Below, piece after piece: positions 10,355-21,729 of a stretch of DNA of 64,000 nt; position 1 is the first letter of the stretch, and every line of letters starts with the position of its first letter. The stretch comes from Cornus controversa. Its lineage: Eukaryota; Streptophyta; Magnoliopsida; Cornales; Cornaceae. The notes under the pieces were generated by a model. It was not told the DNA's origin, searched no databases, and worked only from the letters and a program-made list of their open reading frames with translations. The position numbers and the translations under genes are program-made. Location: positions 61,446,033 to 61,510,032 of the forward strand of contig CM048845.1 of assembly GCA_026545225.1 (NCBI GenBank), in the 5' to 3' direction.

Positions 10355-13128
10355 TCTTATATTATAAAACTTTTTTTAAAAAAAAAATTAATCTACTATT
10401 ATTAGACTCTTAAATTTTTTTCCTTTTTTTTTTATTAGACCCCAACCAATTTGATAATTTCTTAAAAAAACTTCTCTCTCCTCATTACATCCGTTGACAT
10501 GTTGTATTTAATATATACTAACTCTTAATGCTGTAATACTGATTACACTAATTGATAATTTTAGAAAATTAAAAATTTTAAAACTTTCCACCTCCTATTA
10601 ATTTTATCTTATTTTTTCCTTTACTCCACACGTTTTTGACTTTTTTTTCTCTTCTATCATTGCAACATTTATCTTTTATATTATTTCACATACTCTCCAA
10701 TCTCCATCTCTCTCCTCTCTCCGTCTTTCATTGCAAGGCATTTCTTTTCTCCACTCATTATAACCATCAATTTATTAGAGGCTTTCAAGCTATTATCTAC
10801 AAAATAATTGAAGAATTTTTGGAACATTAGATCGGATTTTTCTAATGTCAGGTTCAATTGTTCTTTAACTTAAATTATTTTGTAATCTTATTATTTTTTG
10901 TTATCATAAAATTGTATATTTTGTTTGTAATCATTGTTATTTATATTATTGAATATCAGAATATGTCTACTAGAAAGTATGAATCAGGATATGAAAATTT
11001 TAAAAAGAAAAAAAGAAACTAATTCAATCTCGAAAAGGAGCTATTGATAATTTTGTTAACTTTAATAATCAAATAATAAAAAATTTAGGTTAAAATTCTA
11101 TAAAAAAATAATATATTAAATATTAAAATTCCATTTTTATAATTTCGCAAAACTTGAATACGAAGAATGTAATTATTAATTTTGTATCTCAAAAAATAAG
11201 AAAAATAGTTTTTAAATAGGCATTATTAATTATTATTTGATATTAATATATTAAATATTAAAAGGCCAATTTTATAATTTTCGTCTAAGACCTCAAATTA
11301 TGTTGAACTGCCCTTTAGGAATCGTTTACCAGCTGCGGTTCCAAGTTCAGAAACCGAAATCGTGAGAAATATATACATATATAATAGAAAGTATATAATA
11401 TATAAATAAGATTAATAATTATCCTCTAAGCTTCTAACATATAATAATAGGAACTCTCAGTAAAATAATAACATATAATAGTGATGGTTAAAAAATGAGT
11501 TTTAACCTTTCACTTTGAGAAATTAAAAAAAAAAATTCACTGAATTAATAATCTTCGTGGTAACTCAAAAAGAAAATTCACATGATGTTAGGAGTGATAC
11601 ATGTGAGTTTTGATTGGCATGTTTGTCTCTTAGTTTCTATGCATCTATGGATTTACATTGTAATGTTCAAGATAATAACCAGCGAGCAAATTTATTTTCT
11701 TTATGGTGTTACTAATAAAATTTATATATACATACATACATACATTAACATGTGTTCTTTGTAAATTACTTGGATTTTAGGTGATCACAGATCGCTTGAT
11801 CATGTTCCCATTGGTTGCAAAGACAGTAGCAATTTTATTTATGTTGAACACAATTTGTATTATGGATAAATCATTTTGTGACCAATGTTAAAATATTTGC
11901 AATATTCCAATTATATATGCATATTTCTTTAATCCAACATAATGATAATAATAATGTTCTGTCTTCTATAGAAATTATATTTTATTTTATATGCTATAGA
12001 TTGGAGTAATATGTCTTTGTGTGGCCTTATACTTTTATATGTAGTAATGTAAAAATGGAATCAGAATCGGAATCCTAAAAAATCGAATCGAACATAATTC
12101 AATAATTCTGGTTCTCATTTTATTTTCAAAATTAAAGAATCAAATCGAATCGAACTGTATTCAATAATTCTGGTTCTCATTTTATTTTCAAAATTAAAGA
12201 ATCGTTGAGATCGATTTCGATTTCAATTTTAATAAAAATTGTAAAAAATCAAACCATGTGTACTTCTAGATACCATTACGCACCCCACGATTAGTAGGCA
12301 GTCACGTTCATTCCGCGAATATATAATCGGGTAATGAGTACGGCCCAAATAGCATTACCCACAAAAATGATCAACTGAATTCACTTAAAATCAAAATTAA
12401 AAAATAAAACTGAGCCAACTTTCAATAAACTCGTGTGATACATTGAGAGACGTGTGCATTGTGAGTTCCAAAAGTGTTTCCATGGTGGTACATATAGTTT
12501 GATTTTATTGGCGGAAATTACCAAGCTATAGGAATATGATGGCTAATCGCTCTAACACGAGGGCCGGCTTTTACAAGTTCAAGCCTAAGCCGAGAAATTA
12601 GGTCTTTTAATATTATATATATGTCGTCTTATTAGAGGTTTAAAAGAAAAAGAAAATATAACAATAATTAAGAAGAAATTTATAAGAATAAAAAATATGA
12701 AAAAGAAGGAGAAAAAATAATTGATATTCTAGCTGCTTTAAAATTTAAATTCTATTAGACTATCAATTATAATCTAATGCTGGAAAGCGTATGCATATGC
12801 AATCACCTTAATCGGAGATAATTAGGAAATGGAGACAATTTAAAACTGCAATGAGTATCATTGTATCAATGTCTTCTTTCTTTATCTTTTATTTTTTTGT
12901 AAAGAGGTCTGGTACATATATATATATATAAGAAGAAATTTACAGTCTCCAAGGAGAGAAAAAGCAACCAGGAGAACAAGGGATCAAGCTCCAGGAAGCA
13001 TCCAAGGCCATAGCCAAAAATTAAAAACAAGTTACAATGATCATCAACTATTTGAAGAAAAGCAACAGAGAGGGAGATAAGCAGCGTGTGGCATCCGAAG
13101 CTAGTGTTACTGGGAGAGATTGAAGATG
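10355..13128. other. AT-rich intergenic DNA, no gene seen
   Basis: No supported coding region. A 62-bp tandem duplication lies near 12081-12204. The last part (about 12930-13128) has a more balanced composition and continues, beyond the solo LTR at 13134-16412, at 16418-16640. The two pieces were one sequence before that insertion. I do not recognise it, though a T-rich tail near 12866-12900 weakly suggests the 3' end of a minus-strand LINE. Confidence 0.55.
12081..12204. repeat. 62-bp tandem duplication
   Basis: Two adjacent copies of a 62-bp unit containing CAATAATTCTGGTTCTCATT; the copies differ at only a few positions. Confidence 0.85.
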
Positions 13129-13133
13129 GGTGG

Positions 13134-16100
13134 TGAAATACTCTCCAGAAAATTTCGCGCATGAGGTGGCCAGTCTCATACACAAAATCTGAGAAATACA
13201 TACAACTGGTAGCAACAAGCATAGAATACATAAGATATAATGAACAATTTTCTAAAAGCAAAAAAAAAAAGTTCCTCTGAATTAAAATAACCGCTAACTA
13301 AATAAGTATATGTCCGGTAATACAACTTGGAAGTCCTGTAACCCAAGAACCCCTTAACCAAATGAACAAAGTTTTTAAATTCTAAAATTAATACCAACAA
13401 TCAAAGTCTCAAAAGTTCATAGTATGACTCTTGAAGAAGACAAGTTCCTACCCTGTAACTGATGAGATGAGACGTCTGGTACAATCAAACCCTAAAACTC
13501 TATCCTCGCTGTGGAACCTGTCTAAAACCTGAAATATCAACAAAGTGGGTTAAACCCACGAGCAAGTTCTATCTACTACATCCCAATCAGAGAACCAATA
13601 TACATACCCTCAGTATAAGGGACACAAAAGATAAATATAGGTGCAACCATTCAGAATATTCCTTATTCAGTTCATGTTTTCAAAGTAAAACTCATCTTAT
13701 ACATTATCCCAACAACCCTTATTATTTAAAACGAACACTTTCTTTAAGATAAAGAAATCAAGAATCATATGCAAGCATATTATCAATCTATGCAATCATG
13801 ATATGCCAAATATAATGTATGGATACCTTATTAGGTATGGGCGATCCTGACACGCCGGGCAATCCTTACATGCCAAAATAAAATGTATAGATACCTTACT
13901 AGATATGGGTGATCCTGACACGCCGGGCAATCCATGCCGGGTAATTTTTACATGCCAAAATAAAATGCATAGATACCTTATTAGGTATGGGCGATCCTGA
14001 CACGCCGGGCAATCCTTACATGCCAATTAAAAACGTATAGATGCATTCCAATATGAAACATAAAATAAACAAGGTGCATTATGATTTAAATTTGCACAAA
14101 CCATTATTTCAAATTATCCAACATGAAATTATTACCATAAGACAAATCGTTTACAAGTAAACTATAATCACGTATTTGATGGGCATTTATATCCTTAAAG
14201 AAAAATATATTCAAATAAACCAAATAACCCAAGCATCCATTATAGAAGCAATTTCCCAACTCAACCTTCAATGCACTCAATTCTACGAGGGAGTCTAAAC
14301 CTAACTTTTATTTAGGTTTCTGGGCCTATTCCACTTCTCAGAACCCTATTAAATCATTCTGGAATTTTCTAAAATTTTTAAAATATTTTCAACAAATAAA
14401 AGAAGGTGAAAACCTAACTTTTAGACACTTTAAAAATTAATTGAACACCAAGGGAAGCTCATTTTGAGATGAAAATTTAAACTCAAGTTTATCTAACCTC
14501 TAAAAAGTTACAGAAAAAGTTTGGGAATTTTTGAAATTATAAAAGTATTTTCTAAAATTACAGAAAGTGAAAAATTCAACTTTTAGACATTTTAAAAATC
14601 AATTGAACATCAAGGAAATATTATTTTGAGTTGAAAATTTAAACCCAAGTTTATCCAACCTCCAAAAATTTATAACAAAAAGTTGGGAATTTTTGGAATT
14701 ATAAAAGTATTTTCTAAAATTACAGAAAGTGAAAAATCCAACTTTTAGACACTTTAAAAATCAATTGAACAACAAGGAAAGATTAGTTTGAGTTGAAAAT
14801 TTAAACCCAAGTGTATTTAGCCTCTAGAGATTTACAGTAAAAATTTCGGAATTTTTAAAATTTTTTAACCATTTTCTAAAATTAAAGAGACTAAAAAAAA
14901 ACAGTTTTTAGACACTTTAAAAATTTATTTAAAGAGAATGGTAAATTATTTCGACATGAAATTTAAACCCCAAGCTCCTCAAGCTCCCAGGAAGTTGACA
15001 TAAAATTTTCGGAATTTTCAGAATTATAAAAGTATTTTAAAAAAATGATTTTTTCAGATTTTCAAGTTTTCCCAAAAGTTTCAAAAATACAAAATAAATA
15101 TCAAAACAATTCGGAATGGGCCCATATTGGACCCAGAGGTAGGGCCCCGCGAGTGGATCCCGAAAATAATTTTTTTGCCTCCGGCCGGCGCCGGCGCCGG
15201 ACGGACGAGCTCCCACTCGCCGGCGGCGCGCGTGGGGGTCACGCGCTAGCTGGGTTGTCTTCCCCAGCGCGCAGGCATCGCACTGGGGGATTTTTCGGCG
15301 CTGATTCCGGCTTCGTCCGACCTCCGTTCAGCCTGATTTTTGTACCGTTCTTCTCCTCTTGATCCCCTCTACCCATTGGTACAAAAAGCCCCATAAAAAA
15401 TTATCCGAATCAAAAACCCCTAATTCACAAGTTCTAGGGTTCTTCGCAAAATTTAAAATTTTCAACTCAAATTTCTCACGATCTATTTTATTAAAGATCA
15501 AGGGTTATTTTGTAGACAATCACAACAGAGAATGCTTACGAATTAACATATTTTCTCATCCTAAATTGATGTATAAACTGAAATCTATACAATTTACACA
15601 TACATGAAATATATATGCATATATTCTTACTTATATATATCTATATTCCTATATACAATTTAGCATAATAAATTTTCACGAAATTTATCCATAAGAAGCA
15701 ACAAAACAAAATACAATTATAAACAGATTTTCAATATAAACCAAATTCTTAAACCTAGACTATGCATACGGATTCAAAGGGGAAGAGAAGAATCAAACTT
15801 GCCTCTTTGACTAATCAACTTGTTCATCCGATCGTCACTCCCTTCTCTCTTTCGTTTACTCCCTCAGTTCTGTGCGTAAAGTAACGGCAAAAACCCTAAT
15901 TTCTTCTTTTTCCTTTTTGTCTTAATTATTATTCTATTATTAATTTTTCTAAAACTAAATAAAATCAAAATAATAATAATAATAATAACAATAATAATAT
16001 AATTGTAACCCTGGCCCAACAATTTTAACATAACCTTAGCCTAATCATTCCAGCCCAAATTCCTTCCTAGCCCAAACCAAAGCATTTAAAAGATTTAAAT

Positions 16101-16412
16101 AAAACAACACATAATAAATAACAATTCACATAAAATGATAAAAAATAAATAAACAGGGAAGTTTACATGAAATGATTGGAATCTATAAAATATAACAATC
16201 CACATAAAATGATAACATTCAAACTTATCAATTCACATGAAATGATAAAATGCATATAAAGGAAAATCAACTCACATAAAACGATAAAATATAAAGACAA
16301 TGCATTTCACATGAATTAATAATAATAAAAATAAAATAATAATAATAATATAAAGCAATTCAAATTTCTTTAAAACAATTGCCGTTGCCGTCCAAATTTC
16401 CGGGGTATTACA
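13134..16412 (-). mobile_element. Solo LTR, about 3.3 kb, of a gypsy-type retrotransposon (fossil)
   Basis: Read on the minus strand it starts TGTAATACCCCGGAAATTTG (at 16412) and ends GAGAGTATTTCA (at 13134). The two ends are imperfect inverted copies, as is usual in very long LTRs of this start type. A 5-bp duplication GGTGG flanks it (13129-13133 and 16413-16417). It encloses a GC-rich block (about 15180-15320) and a three-copy tandem array. No gag or pol lies inside, so it is the product of LTR-LTR recombination. The length and TGTAA..CCC start suggest a Tekay/Del-like chromovirus, but that assignment is tentative. Confidence 0.75.
13800..14036. repeat. Three-copy tandem array inside the solo LTR
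   Basis: Units of about 65-90 bp containing GATACCTTATTAGGTATGGG, GATCCTGACACGCCGGGCAA and ACATGCCAA repeat three times; the middle copy has an extra short insertion. A comparable three-copy array is present in the other solo LTR at 45066-45225. Confidence 0.88.
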
Positions 16413-16639
16413 GGTGGTGGGATGCTAAATCCCATTGTTTGGCTGATCAGGAGACTTCCTTGGTGGATGGAGGAGGAGTTTGGGAGATGCCAGGTTATTG
16501 CTAGGTTCCTTGCTTCTTTACTAATTTTGAAAGTTCATGAAAGAAGTCTGAGTTTGATTATCTCTATGATGGAATTGATGACTGATGGAACAAAAATCAT
16601 TTTTCTAAAAGAAATCAGATCTTTTTGCAAATAAAAAGG

Positions 16640-17260
16640 GACTTTTTTTCTTAAAACAATGTCCAAATTATTGTTTTCTTAAATCATACTTTGCAAAAAT
16701 CGTGTTTCGCAAAAGTAGAGCTTTCCAAAGTTCATTTTTTAAAGATCATAGTATCTTTAAAAAATCATATTTTCCAATTTTTCCTAGATGCTATCTTAGA
16801 AATACGATGCTTTCCTAAAAGTCTTTTCCTAAAACATAATTTTCTAAAACATGTTTTTCTAAAGTAATATCTTCTAAAGTCATTCTTTTTAGGATAGTAT
16901 TTTCCTAAATACAATAATTTTTTTAGAAGACATATTTTTCTAAGAATCATTGCTTACTATAACCATATATTCTAAAAAGATATTTTTCAAAATACATCCT
17001 TCCAAAATAATATATTCTAAAAAGTAATTTTTTCAAAGTAATATATTTCCTACATCATGATTTTTTTCAAAGTAATATCTTTCCTGAGTCATGATTTTTT
17101 CAATGTAGTATCTTTCCTAAATCATCCTTTTTCAAAAGTAATATCTTTTCTAAAATTGCATCTTTTCTTAAATTAATTTTTTCTCTAATAATATCAATGT
17201 TCTAAATCATCCTCTTTCCAAATTAATATATTTTCTAAAATCACATCTTTCCTGATGCAA
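16640..17260. repeat. Degenerate tandem repeat, about 25-35-bp unit
   Basis: Many drifting copies of a motif like AAGTAATATCTTTCCTAAAT followed by CAT and a T-rich stretch. Unit length varies and copies have diverged strongly, so the array looks old. Confidence 0.7.
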
Positions 17261-19036
17261 TATCTTCTTCATTTAAAATCAATGTTTCCAAGCATCTACT
17301 TCCAGACGTCATTGGTTCTGGAATCTATTAGGCATAGGTCATAGGAATTATAGTTCCAATTTGAGGGCTCATAAGAACACCCTTCCTTCTTCTATGTTCT
17401 TTAATAGAAGTCACATAGTCCAACTTAGGACACACAATCTTTAGAAATCTTAAGCTCAGGTTCATTAGTAATCCAATCATCCTCTCTACAATTCTAGGTT
17501 TAGTAAAACCCTAAAAGTTGATCACACTCATTAGTTTTCTTTAGGGTTCATGATGGTCCATGATAATGTTTGCCTTGTTTTAACGTCAAAAGGATTGACT
17601 CTTTATGTAAATAAGTGAGCAGTCATGCAGGTGCACTGAGCACTGGTTCCGTCCACTAATGATGTTTCGACAGATTGAAACTTGCTGGATTCAAAAGCAA
17701 CAGCTTGCCTTGTTAATATTTCTCATGCTCATTTAATCATTTTCTAAGTTCTCATGTTTATTTAATCATTTGCAGCCTATGTATCAAGGTCGCAGTCCTG
17801 CTTGTTTGCCCAAAATGCTCAAGTTTTGTTAATATTGCTACAGCAAGGGCATTTTTATCTTTTCACATTTGTAGCTGCTCTCATATTTTCCATGATGTAT
17901 AATTAAATTTAATTACATATAATGGCAACTTGAATTGATTCATATAGGTTACTGTAGCTTTATATATACAGGTATGCACTAACAATCTTTGTAAGGCAGT
18001 TTGGTATTTTTGCAGCCATTTAAGGTGGTGTGCACATGGCAGCTCCAGCTTGCATTATTCCAGAAGAATCCAAGCTGCAGAGAATGTCTTTGTAGTCCTT
18101 GGCTGAGCAAATGATTGTATTGAGAGAATATAAATGGTAGAGGACAAAAATAGCTGAAATCACACTCCTAAAGTTGTGGGACAGGTGTCCATTATATCTG
18201 TTAGGGTTGTATTTTGTTCAACTATATAATTCAACTCTGGAGGTCTGGCTATGTATGCTGGGAGAGTGAATCCAATAGCAAGAGTAGGGGCTCCATGGTA
18301 GATTTCAAATCCTTCCAGAAATCCATATATGCTCAAGAGTATGAAGCTACACTTCTTCCTAGTAGAAAAAACTCATTCTGAGTTGTAAGGAGAGGTTTAT
18401 TTGTGTTTAAAGGAGTCACGCTGAATTTAAACTAGCCAGAAAATGGTGTAAAAAAATAATATATAATGACAAGAAAATATTTGTATCAATATTTGTTTAA
18501 CAAACAAAGCTTGAAAAAGGAAGTTCTAAGCTGAAGCAATTAATATATCAGAAGGAAATGTAGCTTTACAGCATGTTTGAGATGCAAGAGCAGCTGGATC
18601 TTCATATCCCCGCCGTTGCTTCACACAAACACAGCCCATCAATGCTTTCTATATATATATATATATATATATATATTAGTGTACACATGTAGTTGAAAAG
18701 GCAGTAGTTTTTAATGAGAGTTTTGCAATAACAGTGTCCCTACACACGGAATACAGGGACTTGCTATATATGATAATGCTGTTGGACTTGCAAGTCCTTT
18801 TCACACACTAGGTGCCAAAAAGAAGGCTTCTTCAAATGTTAATAATTTACAATATTTATTCATCTCCTTGACCTTTAACCAAAACTGCACAATATATTGT
18901 ATTTTTCTGGAATATTGATAAAGGTTGTAACATTGGGACTTAATTAATTAATAAGAAATATCTTATTGATGGAATTATGCTTAAGCAATTGAATGGATGG
19001 ACGGATGTTGTTCTCTTGAACAGCCGAATAAAAGCT

Positions 19037-19242
19037 ACTTTGTTAGCATAGGGATTGATTCCTCCATGGATTTAGATATCATTATGAATTAATCCAAAAG
19101 CTTAATATGTACAAGAGGGTGGTTAATTAGTCAAACCTTACTTTGTTAGCATAGAGATTGATTCCTCCTTGGATTTTGATATCATTACCAAGTAATCCAA
19201 AAAGCTTAATATGTACGAGAGGGTGGTTAATTAGTTAAACGA
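19037..19242. repeat. 103-bp tandem duplication
   Basis: Two adjacent copies starting ACTTTGTTAGCATAG and ending near GAGGGTGGTTAATTAG; they differ at only a handful of sites. Confidence 0.9.
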
Positions 19243-19324
19243 ACAATAAGCTTTGAATTCAGAACATTTCCTATCATGATATGATAAAACTTAATCTGTT
19301 GAGTGGTATGTTATCTCAAGGGAT

Positions 19325-19462
19325 GATATATATATATATATATATAGGATTAGACAAGTACTAAAACACATTTCACAAATTGATCACGATGGGCTCGAAT
19401 CCCTCACCTCCTCTTTGAGGGAGGAAATGTTACACCATTGAGCTAATGAGCCATTGGTCACA
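19325..19462 (-). mobile_element. tRNA-derived SINE-like element
   Basis: Read on the minus strand it has a tRNA-like head with an A-box-like TTAGCTCAATGGTGTAAC and, about 30 bases later, a B-box-like GGGATTCGAGCCC. The spacing fits an internal RNA polymerase III promoter. The head is followed by about 45 bases and a TA-rich tail (19327-19347). It does not fold as a normal tRNA (a CTCC/GGAG stem sits where the anticodon arm should be), so a SINE is likelier than a tRNA gene. Ends are approximate. Confidence 0.5.
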
Positions 19463-19543
19463 CTATTTCATTTATTTTAATTTATTTTTTGGGTTCAATT
19501 ATTTCTTTATAATAATTGATTTATTTTGATTGTGTGTCATTTC

Positions 19544-19892
19544 TGATAGAGTGGTTGACTAGAAGGATGAAACGTGTAACGTAAAAGATGGGCCCAAGCT
19601 GATATAGACAGAAAGTCTATTTTTACTAGGACTTCTCTATCTCCAAGAGACAGTCTCTTACTATGACACGGCCTCATTTTCACTGCTATAAATACAGGAG
19701 CGATTCATATACCAGGTACGCGCAAAATACCCTCTGAGTTCCTCTACATCCTTTGAAACACCATTCCGATTTCTGACTTGATCGTCGGAGCGTAGTCGGC
19801 CGGCACTGCACCGGTGCCCTTTCGATTACTCTTCTCTTGTCTTTTTCACAGGTTGGCGTTTGACCAGATCGGGACGGATTTTTGCATCATCA
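19544..19892 (+). repeat. 5' LTR of gypsy element A
   Basis: Starts TGATAGAGTGG and ends GCATCATCA, 349 bp. It contains a TATA motif (GCTATAAATACAGG, about 19686-19699). It matches the 3' LTR at all but about seven positions. Confidence 0.95.
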
Positions 19893-19894
19893 GT

Positions 19895-19910
19895 TGGCGC
19901 CGTCTGTGGG
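19895..19910 (+). other. Primer-binding site of element A
   Basis: TGGCGCCGTCTGTGGG lies two bases after the 5' LTR. The first nine bases match the 3' end of plant tRNA-Asp; the rest differs, so the primer tRNA is not certain. Confidence 0.8.
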
Positions 19911-19949
19911 AAACCAACCCACGATCTGTCCTATCCAAAACATACGCGA

Positions 19950-21700
19950 AGCATGATGCACCTTCGATCTGGATTGGAGACCACGGCCATACAGGATCCC
20001 CCTGTTGGCCAAGGTCCTCCGGTACATGACCTACCTGGCCAAGGCGACCCCCCGGTCGCTCAGGATCTTCCTATCGGTACCGACCCCTCAAACGCACAGG
20101 ACCCGGTAGCCGATCCGCCCGCAAGACATGGAGGTACGCAGCCCCTTGGACAGACGGACTTCCTAGGGACTCGCCCCGAAGTCCCAAACGACCAGGGGCG
20201 TGTCGCAGCGTTGGAGCACCAGGTCTAGAACTAAAACCAAAGTCTGGTCCAACTGCTCCAACAAAATTCAGCGATTCTGCAACGCCTCCCCCCTGTGGCG
20301 CCGATGCCGTCACCAAGTTACGTAAGGACTGTTGATCCCGAGGAGGATGGCGTTCGGAGAGAAAGTGAAGTACCAACGGAGGACGCGGCTCAGAGTCACG
20401 TAAGAGGCGGGACGAATCAAGACCGTTTGGTCCCTCCTGAGAGAAGCCAACCCCATGGGGATTCAACATCCCTTGCTTACCACGATATGGAAATACAAGA
20501 CCTAAGAGCCAGGGTAGAAAGCATGGCCCACGCCATAAGAGGAAAAGGTCCTGCCACGATAGAGGATTTGGTCCAGCAAACCAACCTTCCTTTTTCTGCA
20601 GGGGTAATGAATTGTCCCCTGCCCCCCAGGTTCAAGATGCCAATAGTGGAAAGCTTTGACGGGACTAAGGACCCGCTGGATCACCTGGAAACTTACAAGG
20701 CCTTAATGCATCTTCAGGCGGTACCTGACGAGATCATGTGCAGAGCCTTTCCCACTACATTGAAGGGCTCCGCCAGGTCTTGGTTCAATAGTTTAAAGCC
20801 ATCAACTGTCCGTTCCTTTAACGAGCTGAGCCAATTATTTGTTGGCAATTTCATTGCTGCCCGGAGACAGAAAATTCGCTACCTATCTCCTGAATGTAAG
20901 GTAAGCTAAAGGAGAATCGTTGCGGGACTATATCAATCGATTTAACAGAGAAATGTTACAAGTAGATGCCTTGGATGACAAGGTGGCCGTTACGGCATTC
21001 ATGGGAGGATTATTACCCTCTAAGTTCCTATACTCTGTTTCTAAGTATCCCCCTGAAAGCATGTCCGAATTACTTGTGAAGGCCCAGAAATACATGAATG
21101 CCGAGGACGCCCTTGATGCCCGAAGGGAAAAAGGTGATAGCGACAAAAAAGTGGACAGGAAGAGGGGGGACAACCGAGCAGAGAAGAACGAAACCCCAAG
21201 TACAATAGAGTATCACAGGAACAAAGTGATAGGACCGTGCGCCGTGAAAAGGGGTTCAGTTTCACCCCGTTGAACGCTCCCATAGGCCAGATCCTCCTAC
21301 ACATCCAAGACGATCCGGCTGTGTCGTGGCCTCCGAAGTTGAGAACTGATCCTGCCAGGAGATCTCGTGACAAGTATTGTAGGTTCCATCGTGATCATGG
21401 CCATGATACCAATGAATGCATAGATTGAAAAGGCAGATTAAGAGTTTAATTCAAAGGGGCCAGTTGCGGAGGTTTGTGGCTGGTGGAGGACAGAGAACGC
21501 AGAATCAGACACAGGATATAAATGAGGGTACGGCTCGCAAGAACCCCCCAGTAGGGGAAATTAGAGTCATTTGGGGAGGAGTAGCGGGGGGCGGGGAGTC
21601 TAACGCTGCTCGTAAAACACATGCTAGGAAAGCAAGGAATTTCTCTGAAGTCGGGGAGGTGAGCCAGTCGCCCGCCAAGTGCCCTCGGTTGAGCGACCAG
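19950..21700 (+). pseudogene. gag region of element A (retroelement, broken)
   Basis: Encodes a Pro/Gln-rich N-terminal part, then a Retrotrans_gag domain (LETYKALMHLQAVPDEIMCR and LKGSARSWFNSL, about 20690-20880). A nucleocapsid-like Cys/His motif follows (KYCRFHRDHGHDTNECID, about 21372-21425). Gag would form the particle and package RNA. The frame is broken at several places; the sequence is closely similar to gag of element B. Confidence 0.85.
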
Positions 21701-21729
21701 GTCATAACTTTTTCAGAGGATGATGCCAA

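Larger units (their letters stand above)
16418..19325. other. AT-rich intergenic DNA with decayed repeats, no gene seen
   Basis: No coding region supported. Contains degenerate short repeats (16640-17260), a TA run at about 18649-18676 and a 103-bp tandem duplication (19037-19242). The block at 16418-16640 is the continuation of 12930-13128 across the solo LTR. Confidence 0.6.

Noticed and set aside
12866-13128. Possible LINE 3' end on the minus strand
   Set aside because: There is a T-rich stretch and a TA run, but no recognisable LINE protein and no target duplication; listed only as unidentified flank.
13800-14036. CRISPR-like spaced repeats
   Set aside because: A plant tandem array inside an LTR; units are contiguous and the spacers are not unique.
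15045-15607. Open frames in the GC-rich block of the solo LTR
   Set aside because: No family resemblance; GC-rich text lacks stops by composition.
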